From JBHIBA01 sp046758845 (GTDB taxonomy: Bacteria; UBA8248; JACPRG01; G963555815): a stretch of 10,409 nt of DNA. Positions 1 to 6,502 of this stretch are shown piece after piece. Position numbers and translations under genes: made by a program. The stretch is from NCBI GenBank assembly GCA_046758845.1, contig JBHIBA010000152.1, positions 1 to 10,409 of the forward strand. The letters run 5' to 3'. Each line of letters begins with the position of its first letter. The stretch's first letter is position 1. Below the pieces are notes generated by a model. It did not search any database, had not been told where the DNA came from, and was given only the letters and a program-made list of their open reading frames with translations.

Positions 1-169
1 ATCCGGGTGGGAAATCCGCGGAATTTTTGCTGGACTCTTGGCAGTTCCACTCCCCCCGGACGCGCTGCCTTGAGGACATTCTTTATGCAGCCCTCAATAG
101 CTTCTTGACCTTTGAAGCTCTCTCGGCGGAATGTATTGCTCTTTCCGAAAGGAAATCAAAGCTTCAACT

Positions 170-440
170 CCGGACCTCCGGCGCTCTTCGAATGCGTCGC
201 TCATCCCAGGCACCGGGAAACTCGCCGGGATCTTTTGAATCTGGTTGTTCCGGAACAGGCTGGAGATCCCGCGCTCCCGTTGACCCGCAGCGTTGGGGAT
301 GGCCACCAGATTCTTCGCTCCCTGTTCGGCGAGGGCCTGGGTCAGGTTCTCGGCCGCGCCGGCGTCTCTGACCCCCCCCCGAACATGATAATCGACCCGT
401 CGGGGATGTCGGCGACCACCGCCGCAGAATTCGGCCATCC
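170..440 (-). pseudogene. Remnant of family I CoA-transferase alpha subunit
   Basis: Read on the minus strand, the translation matches my memory of the N-terminal third of acetate/3-oxoacid CoA-transferase subunit A. A start-proximal piece VADIPDGSIIMFGG lies in one frame (about 430 down to 375). In a second frame come AENLTQALAEQGAKNL, the AIPNAAG stretch, SLFRNNQIQK and FPVPGMSDAFEERRRSG (to about 170). In intact enzymes these are consecutive; subunit A binds CoA and works with subunit B to move CoA between carboxylic acids. The two pieces are separated by a frame change at a run of nine C (372-380 on the plus strand). Similarity stops near 170, where the expected PQGTLAERxRAGGAG region is absent, and no subunit B follows. 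I see a broken, truncated gene. Family identity is fairly sure; exact ends are approximate. Confidence 0.6.
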
Positions 441-1096
441 CGTTTCCAGGAAGGGAACCCTCTCATCGCCGTCGAGGACAGGAAGAACGGGTTTCCGTAA
501 TAATTTCGCCCCAGCCGGGACAATGTCCGAGAAATATTGCGCAATCGAGAGCTGATCTGTGCGGAGACCGCCCGTCAGAACCCTGGATGTCGAAACAACT
601 TCGATCCAAAGGCAACATCCTCTCACGCTCAAAGTACCCGAGGCGGAGCCGAAGAGCAAGGGGGTTGGACGTACTCTCCGCAATTGGACGATTGTCCATT
701 CGCGAATGATTTTCGGGGAAGCTTGAAGGAGCGCTTGAAAAGCATGGATGGGGCGCTAGCCCATGTTGTCGCTGCCCCGATGGCAACAGTCTCGTGGTAA
801 TATATTGAAATCGTTCACTTTCATTCTTCGATTTTCAACTTTCAACTAAGAAGGGGCCGTCTCCTTTGGTTCGCAAGGGAAGATTTTGACGGGTGTCCTG
901 GTGGACCAGGGCGTTTTGGTTTCATGGGGCATTATCCAAAAGGCAATCAGGTGGAATTTCATATTGAGAAAAGCCTCCTTGAATGGATTGACACCATTGT
1001 GGAATTATGGGATTGTTTTCTAAAGGAAAGAGGGAATTGTCGATTCAACAGCCTCAGGAAAAGGGGTTTTAGCCTTTTACTCGGGAGGGCAATCTC
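441..1096. other. Gene-free or decayed stretch upstream of the transporter operon
   Basis: Several overlapping reading frames exist on both strands between 441 and 800, but none shows a recognisable domain, a good ribosome binding site or consistent coding character. They may be the decayed upstream flank of the minus-strand CoA-transferase gene. From about 800 to 1096 the sequence is more AT-rich and has no convincing reading frame. It holds a candidate promoter (988-1016) and the ribosome binding site GGGAGG about 8 bases before the binding-protein start. Confidence 0.5.
988..1016 (+). promoter_or_regulatory. Candidate sigma-70 type promoter for the ABC operon
   Basis: A perfect TTGACA (988-993) is followed after 17 bases by GATTGT (1011-1016), a poor -10 match with three of six consensus bases. 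It lies about 80 bases before the binding-protein start in the AT-richer part of the spacer, which is a sensible place. The weak -10 suggests low basal strength or activator dependence, or that the -35 match is chance. Confidence 0.35.
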
Positions 1097-2743
1097 ATGA
1101 CGGATCTCAATGACAAGAGCTATCACGCGGGAGGGAGAATCAACCGACGGACATTCCTGAAAGTGGCCGGGGTCGGTGGAGTCGCCCTAGGCGCAGGGCT
1201 GCCCATGCGTTGGGCAGATGCTGCGACCCCTGCCGATACCATTGTTGTTGGCCACATCAGTGCCCCGCAGACTATGGATCTGGACGCGGGGGGTACTTTT
1301 CATCCCGCTTCTACGGATGCGTTGGCCAACCTTTATGATGCCCTGGTCGACTATTCGTACAAGGTTGTGTCGGGGGGGGTACGCGTTCCCGACTTTGATG
1401 CGCCCATGAGGCCCCGTCTGGCCGAGTCGTGGGAGGTCTCCAAGGACGGCCGGCGGTACGTCTTTCGGCTCAAACGGGGCACGGTGAGTCAGTACGGGAA
1501 CGAGCTGACTTCCGCTGACGTCGTGTACTCCATCGAGCATGCGTTTGCTCTGAAGGGGCTTAATTTCTTCAGTTTCAACGTGGGGGGGATCAAAGGCCCC
1601 GATAATGTGAAAGCCCTCGACCGTTACACTTTTGAGGTCCGCCTTCCGGAGTGGAACCCGATATTCCTGAAGACCCGTGCCCAGTGGTCCGCTGGGATCT
1701 ATGACTCCGCCGAGGTGAAAAAGCACGTCACCGCCAAGGACCCCTGGGCCCAAAAGTGGCTCACCAAGCACTCGGCCGGCTTTGGCGCCTACCGGATCGA
1801 GTCCTGGCTCTCCGGCAGGGAGATGGTTCTCGTCGCTCGGGACGACTATCACCTGGGCGCTCCCAAGGTGAAGCGGGTCGTCCTTCGCGAGATCCCCTCC
1901 AGTGCCAACCGCATGGCCCTGTTACAGACCGGTGACATCGACATGGCCCGCCGGCTGACTTTTAAGCAGCTGGACTCCCTGCGGCGGGACCCCAAGATTA
2001 AGGTCCTGAACAACTTGAGCGGGAACCAGTACACTTGGATGCTGCTGCGGGCCGACATTGCTCCCTACAACGACCGGCGCGTCCGTCAAGCCATCGCGTT
2101 GGCCATCCCCTACAAAGATCTCGTTAAGCGCGTCTTTTACGGGGAGGCCGTCGTCATGAAGGCCATGGTTCCGCATAGCTACCCCGAGGCCTCGGGGGAG
2201 TTCTGGAAATACGAAACGGACCTCGACAAGGCCAAAGCCCTGCTCAAAAGCGCCGGGGTCAAGGGTCTGACCCTTCGCCTCATGTACGCCCTCGGTCAAC
2301 CCGAAGTGGAGAACACGGCCATCTTTATCCAGGCCAACCTAAGGAAAATCGGCATCCGGGTCACCCTGGAAAAGGTCACCCCGTCCGTGCAGCAGGGGAA
2401 AAAGTTCAAGAAGGAATACGTCGCCGCCCTGGAGAACTTCGATACCCCCTGGCTTCCGGACATCGGTTACGCCGCCCGAATTTTCTCGGTCAGTTACGCG
2501 GTGGTGAACTTTGTGAACTTTAAGAATAAAGATTATGACCGAATCTACGAGGATGCCATGCGAGAGGAGGACCCGGCCAGCCGTCGCAATCTCCTTCGCA
2601 AGCTGCAAGCGATCTTCATGAGGGAGCTGCCTTACATTCCCATCTGCATTACCGGCGACCCCTGGGCCATGCGCAAGAATATTGAGGGCTACACCTGGCA
2701 CCTGGAAAATGTCCTTCAGTATCGAGACTTTCGTAAGGCCTGA
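1097..2743 (+). CDS. Tat-exported peptide/solute-binding protein (SBP_bac_5 family)
   Basis: Extracytoplasmic binding component of a peptide/nickel-type ABC importer, 548 residues, a normal length for the family. The N-terminus has a twin-arginine signal: NRRTFLK with Arg17-Arg18, a Gly/Ala-rich hydrophobic stretch to about residue 34, and an ADA-A type cleavage site near residue 42. It is therefore probably exported folded through Tat. Family landmarks include RPRLAESWEVSKDGRR near residue 100, the LTSADVVYSIEHA segment, SSANRMALLQTGDIDMA in the middle and DRRVRQAIALAIPYKDLVK near residue 330. The start is supported by GGGAGG 8 bases upstream. It heads the operon with two permeases and two ATPases downstream. 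Substrate cannot be read from sequence: di- or oligopeptides, opines, nickel chelates or glutathione-like compounds are all possible for this family. Confidence 0.93.
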   Translation: MTDLNDKSYHAGGRINRRTFLKVAGVGGVALGAGLPMRWADAATPADTIVVGHISAPQTMDLDAGGTFHPASTDALANLYDALVDYSYKVVSGGVRVPDFDAPMRPRLAESWEVSKDGRRYVFRLKRGTVSQYGNELTSADVVYSIEHAFALKGLNFFSFNVGGIKGPDNVKALDRYTFEVRLPEWNPIFLKTRAQWSAGIYDSAEVKKHVTAKDPWAQKWLTKHSAGFGAYRIESWLSGREMVLVARDDYHLGAPKVKRVVLREIPSSANRMALLQTGDIDMARRLTFKQLDSLRRDPKIKVLNNLSGNQYTWMLLRADIAPYNDRRVRQAIALAIPYKDLVKRVFYGEAVVMKAMVPHSYPEASGEFWKYETDLDKAKALLKSAGVKGLTLRLMYALGQPEVENTAIFIQANLRKIGIRVTLEKVTPSVQQGKKFKKEYVAALENFDTPWLPDIGYAARIFSVSYAVVNFVNFKNKDYDRIYEDAMREEDPASRRNLLRKLQAIFMRELPYIPICITGDPWAMRKNIEGYTWHLENVLQYRDFRKA

Positions 2744-2800
2744 GTCAGAGGGGGAAAAGCGTTTCCAGGCGATTACAGGGCGGCCCTAGGGACTCGGGCG

Positions 2801-2823
2801 CCCCCCGGCCCCCCGGCCCCCGG
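2801..2823. repeat. Short tandem repeat of CCCCCCGG
   Basis: Three tandem units, C6GG, C6GG and C5GG, lie in the spacer after the binding-protein gene. Such a run is prone to slippage and to sequencing error. No function can be assigned. Confidence 0.7.
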
Positions 2824-2933
2824 ATGAGGGATGGAGTTTGTCCTTGAGTCCGGGCGCACGGTTCCAAGAACACTGCGTCCCCGATGCAAGGGGTTTCTTC
2901 GTCATGTGTAATTCGTCCTCGCCCAGTGCCGAA

Positions 2934-2951
2934 TTCCTCCAAGAGGAGGAA
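2934..2951 (+). promoter_or_regulatory. Hairpin that pairs the Shine-Dalgarno of the OsmC-like gene
   Basis: TTCCTCC (2934-2940) and GGAGGAA (2945-2951) are perfect reverse complements around the four-base loop AAGA. The right arm contains GGAGG, the ribosome binding site located 10 bases before the ATG at 2960. In RNA this forms a 7-bp stem that can hide the ribosome binding site. Similar arrangements are used for translational control; regulation here is an inference. Confidence 0.55.
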
Positions 2952-2959
2952 CAGAAGAG

Positions 2960-3439
2960 ATGACGGCAAAAAATGAGATGACTGACGAGATCAAGGCATT
3001 CTGGAACAAGGTCATTGTACGCGGAATAGAGAATAAGCAAAGTCAGATCATTATTGGTGACACGCTGTCATTCATTGGAGATGAGCCGCAGGCTCTCGGT
3101 GGGGACGGTCTTGGGCCCAATCCATTCACACTCATGCTGGCCAGTCTTGGCCTTTGAACGGTTGTGACGCTGCTGGACGCAGCACGGCTTTTGGGTAATA
3201 TCCCCCTGGAAAACGTTGAAGTAGCCCTCAATTTCAAGATCAATCTCCCTCCGGGAGATGATCCCCTTGCCCTCGAATTTACACGTAATGTGCGCATTAC
3301 CAAGATCAGACGGCAAATCCGCCTGATCGGAAACCTAACGACCGAGCAGCGCGAAACCCTGCTGCAGGAGGCTGCCTGCTGCCCTATCAGTAACACCCTC
3401 TCTCAGAGTGTTAAAATAGAGGATATACCGTTGGCCTGA
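2960..3439 (+). CDS. OsmC/Ohr-family peroxidase-like selenoprotein (in-frame UGA read as Sec)
   Basis: One frame runs from the ATG at 2960 to the stop at 3437-3439, interrupted only by TGA at 3155-3157. The product is 159 residues, normal for the OsmC/Ohr family, cytoplasmic enzymes that reduce peroxides and organic hydroperoxides with two cysteines. The family pattern is continuous across the TGA: GGDGLGPNPFTLMLASLGL, then the TGA, then TVVTLLDAARLLGNIPLENV, and later CCPISNTLSQ with the second redox Cys at 140/141. The TGA is codon 66, exactly where the family has its first reactive cysteine (usually GxCTxxT). Reading continues for 93 codons without further stops and with full family character, which argues against decay. 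A SECIS-like hairpin follows directly. It lies between the binding-protein and permease genes and has its own GGAGG site. If Sec is not inserted, a 65-residue fragment would result. Confidence 0.82.
3155..3157 (+). other. Probable selenocysteine codon (UGA, codon 66)
   Basis: This TGA stands in place of the conserved first cysteine of OsmC-like proteins, and the same frame continues with conserved family sequence on both sides. Cys/Sec exchange at a redox site is the classical sign of a selenoprotein, and OsmC-like selenoproteins are, as I recall, known in some bacteria. The Sec machinery (selA, selB, selC, selD) is not in the window. Confidence 0.78.
3158..3189 (+). promoter_or_regulatory. 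Candidate bacterial SECIS element
   Basis: Just after the UGA the RNA can fold into a bulged stem-loop. The upper stem is GCUGC (3169-3173) with GCAGC (3179-3183), five perfect pairs, closing the loop UGGAC (3174-3178). Below a three-base bulge, GAC (3166-3168), the lower stem pairs 3160-3165 with 3184-3189 (three canonical pairs and three G-U). The apical loop starts 16 bases after the UGA and has G at its second and third positions. Both fit the bacterial SECIS pattern recognised by SelB, similar in spacing to E. coli fdhF. The fold was done by eye. Confidence 0.68.
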
Positions 3440-3807
3440 GCGACAAAGAGAAGTCGAAGGGGCCTCCTGAAATTGGGCGGGAGGGGGAAACGTTTTCTAG
3501 CGATGCGGTGGAAGGATTGTTCCCTTTTGTACTGGCCTGTCGCCACGGGAGTTGAAGTTGCGCCGTAGGATTGCGGAGGTGGCAAGGGAGGAAAGAACCT
3601 TAAGATCTGGATTTGCGACGTGATTCAGAACTGCTCAAGAATTTAAGGGGCGATAGAATGAATTATCTGCCGTAAGCAAAGCTCTCGTCTGAATCCAAGT
3701 GTAGTGCTTCGGTAATGACGGGCGAAGCACTCTTCTCAAAAGGTGAGTAGAATTCTCCATGAGCCCTGTTCAGTAGCCTTTCTCGATGCTCCCGGGGGGC
3801 AACCTCT
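3440..3807. other. Spacer between the OsmC-like and permease genes
   Basis: No coding region is supported in these 368 bases. It contains the second copy of an imperfect repeat (3481-3504), a 9-bp inverted repeat (3703-3731) and, at the end, a G-rich ribosome binding site (GGGGGG) about 8 bases before the GTG start of the permease. I see no clear -35/-10 pair. Its length leaves open whether the permease and ATPase genes have their own promoter. Confidence 0.5.
3703..3731. repeat. Perfect 9-bp inverted repeat (hairpin)
   Basis: AGTGCTTCG (3703-3711) and CGAAGCACT (3723-3731) are perfect reverse complements separated by 11 bases. No T-run follows, so this is not a classical intrinsic terminator. 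It could be an operator, an mRNA-processing or stability hairpin within the operon, or a relic of an element end. Confidence 0.6.
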
Positions 3808-4830
3808 GTGCGAATCTTCCGATATATTCTTTTTCGACTTCTCATCTTAATTCCCCTCCTCTTAGGGATTTTTACGGTTGTTTTTCTAATTATTCACGTC
3901 CTCCCCGGGGATCCCGTCCAGCTTATCGCCGGGAGTATGGCCAGCAAGGAAACCATCCAATCCATCACCGAGCGGTTGAACCTGGACAAGCCCCTCTCTA
4001 CTCAATATTGGATGTACTTGAAAGGGCTTTTTCGTCTTGACCTGGGAACCTCCTGGTTCACGGGCAATCCAGTGACCCAGGACATCATGCTTCGGTTCCC
4101 CGCCACCCTTGAGCTTATCACCTTGAGCCTGCTTGTGACCATCGTTGTCTCTATCCCGCTGGGAGTTCTTGTGGCGATGCGGCCTCGGGGGATCCCGGGG
4201 CGGCTGATAGGCCGATCGGGCTTCTACTATGGGATGCTGGCGGGGTCTCTACCTGACTTTTGGTTCGGGCTCATCTTTATCTTTGTCTTTTACTACAAGC
4301 TGCAACTCTTTCCGGCTCCCTTCGGGCGGATCGATCCGGCGATAGCGCCCCCCGCCCAGGTCACCGGCATCTACGTACTGGACAGCCTTTTCACGGGAAA
4401 CTGGGCGGCGTTGCGGTCGGCCTTCTATTATTTGGCCCTTCCGGTCGGCACCCTCTCGCTGGTGTATTCGCCCATCCTGGTCAAGGTCGTGTATTCTGCG
4501 ATGAACGCGAACCGGGAGGGAAGCTTTGTCCGCTTCGCGCAGGCCTGCGGGCTCTCCCGTTTGCGCACGATGGCCTACGCCTTTCAGAACTCCCTTCCAC
4601 CCGTGATAACCATTGTGGCCATCATTTACGGATATCTGCTGGGTGGGGCGGTCCTGGTGGAGACCATCTTCTCCTGGTCGGGTATTGGCCAATACGCCGT
4701 CCAGTCAATCGTGTACATGGATTTTGCCGCCATCCAGGGTTTCGTGATCGTGGCGGCCGTGTTCTCCGTTCTGGTCTATTTGGCGGTGGACATTCTGTAC
4801 CTTCTGGTCGATCCGCGCATTGAGTTTTAG
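3808..4830 (+). CDS. Peptide-type ABC transporter permease (DppB/OppB family)
   Basis: First inner-membrane channel subunit of the importer, 340 residues from a GTG start that has GGGGGG about 8 bases upstream. The N-terminus is the family's usual first membrane helix (RYILFRLLILIPLLLGIFTV) followed by the periplasmic HVLPGDP motif and RLNLDKPLSTQYW. The segment LDLGTSWFTGNPV precedes the core helices. The EAA-type loop that contacts the ATPase is EGSFVRFAQACGLSRLRTMA near residue 235, followed by AFQNSLPPVITIVA. The C-terminus VDILYLLVDPRIEF is typical. About six membrane segments are apparent. The gene ends three bases before the next permease start, so translation is probably coupled. No damage is seen. 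The GTG was chosen because no in-frame ATG precedes it and the product then begins as in homologues. Confidence 0.93.
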   Translation: MRIFRYILFRLLILIPLLLGIFTVVFLIIHVLPGDPVQLIAGSMASKETIQSITERLNLDKPLSTQYWMYLKGLFRLDLGTSWFTGNPVTQDIMLRFPATLELITLSLLVTIVVSIPLGVLVAMRPRGIPGRLIGRSGFYYGMLAGSLPDFWFGLIFIFVFYYKLQLFPAPFGRIDPAIAPPAQVTGIYVLDSLFTGNWAALRSAFYYLALPVGTLSLVYSPILVKVVYSAMNANREGSFVRFAQACGLSRLRTMAYAFQNSLPPVITIVAIIYGYLLGGAVLVETIFSWSGIGQYAVQSIVYMDFAAIQGFVIVAAVFSVLVYLAVDILYLLVDPRIEF

Positions 4831-4833
4831 CGA

Positions 4834-5682
4834 ATGAATGCCGTTCTGACCCGTCTGGCTTTCTTCTCGCGGGTGGTGAGGGGAAACCCTCTCTGGCTGA
4901 CAGGGTACACAATCGTCGGCCTGGGCTTCGCCCTGATGATTTTTGCTCCGTTGATCGCCCCTTTTCCCCCCGAGGAGCCTAACCCCTTCGACACCTTGCA
5001 GGCCCCAAACCCTACCCACTGGTTCGGGACGGACGCTACCGGAATGGATATTTTCTCCCGGGTGGTGTGGGCAACCCGCGTGGACCTCTCCATTGCGGTT
5101 CTTGGGACTGCCCTTTCCATCTTCCTGGGGGTCCCCATCGGCGTGCTGGCCGGCTTCTACCGAGGATGGGGAAGCGGGCTCATCCTGCGGATTGCCGACC
5201 TCATCCAGGCCTTTCCGGTTTTCATACTGGCCCTCGTTCTGGTGGCCCTGACCGGGCAGAACATCTTGAACCTGATCTACGTCATCGCCTTCGTCAATAT
5301 GCCGATCTTCCTTCGGCTCACTCGAAGCGACGTCTTGGTTCTGCGAAGCAAAGCCTTCGTAGAGGCCGGCCGTTGCCTGGGTAAAAGTGAGCTCAACCTT
5401 GCGTTTACCTACGTCTTGCCCAATGCCTACGCGCCCGCCTTGATCCAGGGCTCTATCAGCGCCGGGTTTGCGATCCTCCTCACGGCGGGACTCAGCTTCA
5501 TCGGCGCAGGGGTGCGGGTCCCCACACCCGAGTGGGGCTCCATCATCAGCACCGGGGCCGAGAACATGGTCACGGGAGAGTGGTGGATCTCCTTCTTCCC
5601 GGGAGTGGCCATTGCCATCTCCGTTCTGGGCTTCGCCTTGGTGGGGGACAGCTTAAAACGACTGCTCTCGCCTGGAGGTTGA
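4834..5682 (+). CDS. Peptide-type ABC transporter permease (DppC/OppC family)
   Basis: Second channel subunit, 282 residues, normal length. It has the N-terminal OppC-type helix (residues about 24-45), then HWFGTDATGMDIFSRVVW near residue 62, which marks the start of the transport domain. ADLIQAFPVFILALVLVAL lies mid-protein, and the EAA loop is FVEAGRCLGKSELNLAFTYV followed by LPNAYAPALI. LSFIGAGVRVPTPEWGSII and the closing VLGFALVGDSLKRLLSP are both family hallmarks. It starts three bases after the stop of the upstream permease with only a weak ribosome binding site, which suggests translational coupling. Its stop codon overlaps the ribosome binding site (GGAGG) of the first ATPase gene. 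Confidence 0.93.
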   Translation: MNAVLTRLAFFSRVVRGNPLWLTGYTIVGLGFALMIFAPLIAPFPPEEPNPFDTLQAPNPTHWFGTDATGMDIFSRVVWATRVDLSIAVLGTALSIFLGVPIGVLAGFYRGWGSGLILRIADLIQAFPVFILALVLVALTGQNILNLIYVIAFVNMPIFLRLTRSDVLVLRSKAFVEAGRCLGKSELNLAFTYVLPNAYAPALIQGSISAGFAILLTAGLSFIGAGVRVPTPEWGSIISTGAENMVTGEWWISFFPGVAIAISVLGFALVGDSLKRLLSPGG

Positions 5683-5686
5683 CCGT

Positions 5687-6493
5687 ATGGCGCCCCTTCT
5701 CGAAGTGAAGAACTTCCATGTCCGGTTCCAAACGGAAAGACGGGTGATTTCGGTTTTGAACGGAATCAATCTGCGTATCCATGCAGCGGAGCGTGTTGGA
5801 CTTGTCGGGGAGTCGGGTTCAGGGAAATCGGTTCTGGCTTGGTCGCTTTTGGGCCTCGTTCCGCATCCCGGCAGGGTGGTGGAAGGAAGTATCTACTACA
5901 AGAATCGGAATGTGGATATCTCTCAGGCCCCCGAGGAAACACTTCAATCCTTGCGAGGAAGCGAGATTGCCCTGATTGCTTCAAATCCCCGTGCCCATCT
6001 GAATCCAGTCACTACCGTGGGAGACCAACTCGTTAACGTGTTCCTGGCGCATCAGTCATTGCAACGAACGGAAGCCACCGCCAAAGCGCTGGAGATCCTC
6101 GAGGCAGTGGGGATACCGGATCCATCGAGCCGGATGGCTGCCTATCCTCATCAATTGAGCGGGGGAATGGCTCAGCGTGTCGTGATCGCTTTGGCCTTGG
6201 CTTGCGACCCGAAGCTTTTGATTGCGGACGAGCCTACCAGTGGCTTGGATGTTACCATCCAGGTCCAAATTCTGGATCTGATTCACGGTCTCTTGCTGCG
6301 TAAGGGTCTAGCCGCCCTTATCACGACACGTGACTTGGGAGTTGTGGCTCATTATTGTGAAAAGGTAGCAATTATATATGGGGGACAAATTGTTGAATTC
6401 ACAAACGTTGAGGATTTCTTCAAGAACCCCATTCATCCCTATAGTCAAACCCTGTTGAACGCCGCGACTTTTGAGCGCCAGGCGGGAGTTTAG
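5687..6493 (+). CDS. Peptide-type ABC transporter ATPase (DppD-like) with altered Q- and H-loops
   Basis: First nucleotide-binding subunit, 268 residues. It is shorter than the usual 320-330 because it ends right after HPYSQTLLNA and lacks most of the C-terminal oligopeptide-type extension. Walker A GESGSGKS is at residues 41-48, the signature LSGGMAQR at 157-164, and Walker B LLIADEPTSGLD at 177-188 with its catalytic Glu182. Two expected residues are missing. The Q-loop reads IALIASNPRAHLNP, with Ser99 where Gln is normal. The switch reads LITTRDLGVVA, with Arg215 where the H-loop His is normal. The reading frame is otherwise intact, so this looks like a specialised or weakly hydrolysing site rather than decay. 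GGAGG lies 7-8 bases before the ATG; the gene is 4 bases from the upstream permease and 9 from the next ATPase. Confidence 0.9.
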   Translation: MAPLLEVKNFHVRFQTERRVISVLNGINLRIHAAERVGLVGESGSGKSVLAWSLLGLVPHPGRVVEGSIYYKNRNVDISQAPEETLQSLRGSEIALIASNPRAHLNPVTTVGDQLVNVFLAHQSLQRTEATAKALEILEAVGIPDPSSRMAAYPHQLSGGMAQRVVIALALACDPKLLIADEPTSGLDVTIQVQILDLIHGLLLRKGLAALITTRDLGVVAHYCEKVAIIYGGQIVEFTNVEDFFKNPIHPYSQTLLNAATFERQAGV

Positions 6494-6502
6494 ACAGCCA
6501 AT

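Larger units (their letters stand above)
2744..2959. other. Spacer between the binding-protein and OsmC-like genes
   Basis: No gene is seen here. The spacer contains the first copy of an imperfect repeat (2748-2773), a C/G tandem run (2801-2823) and the hairpin that covers the next gene's ribosome binding site (2934-2951). No intrinsic terminator is seen, so read-through from the binding-protein gene is possible. Confidence 0.5.

Noticed and set aside
463..786. Minus-strand frames upstream of the CoA-transferase remnant
   Set aside because: No recognisable motif or ribosome binding site, and overlapping frames of similar length exist; possibly decayed but not supportable as genes.
1187..1852. 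Minus-strand reading frame of 221 codons within the binding-protein gene
   Set aside because: It is the shadow of a clear SBP_bac_5 gene on the plus strand.
3155..3157. Ordinary nonsense mutation splitting an OsmC-like gene into two
   Set aside because: The stop falls exactly on the reactive cysteine, it is TGA rather than TAG/TAA, both halves keep full family character, and a SECIS-like hairpin follows. Recoding explains all of these together.
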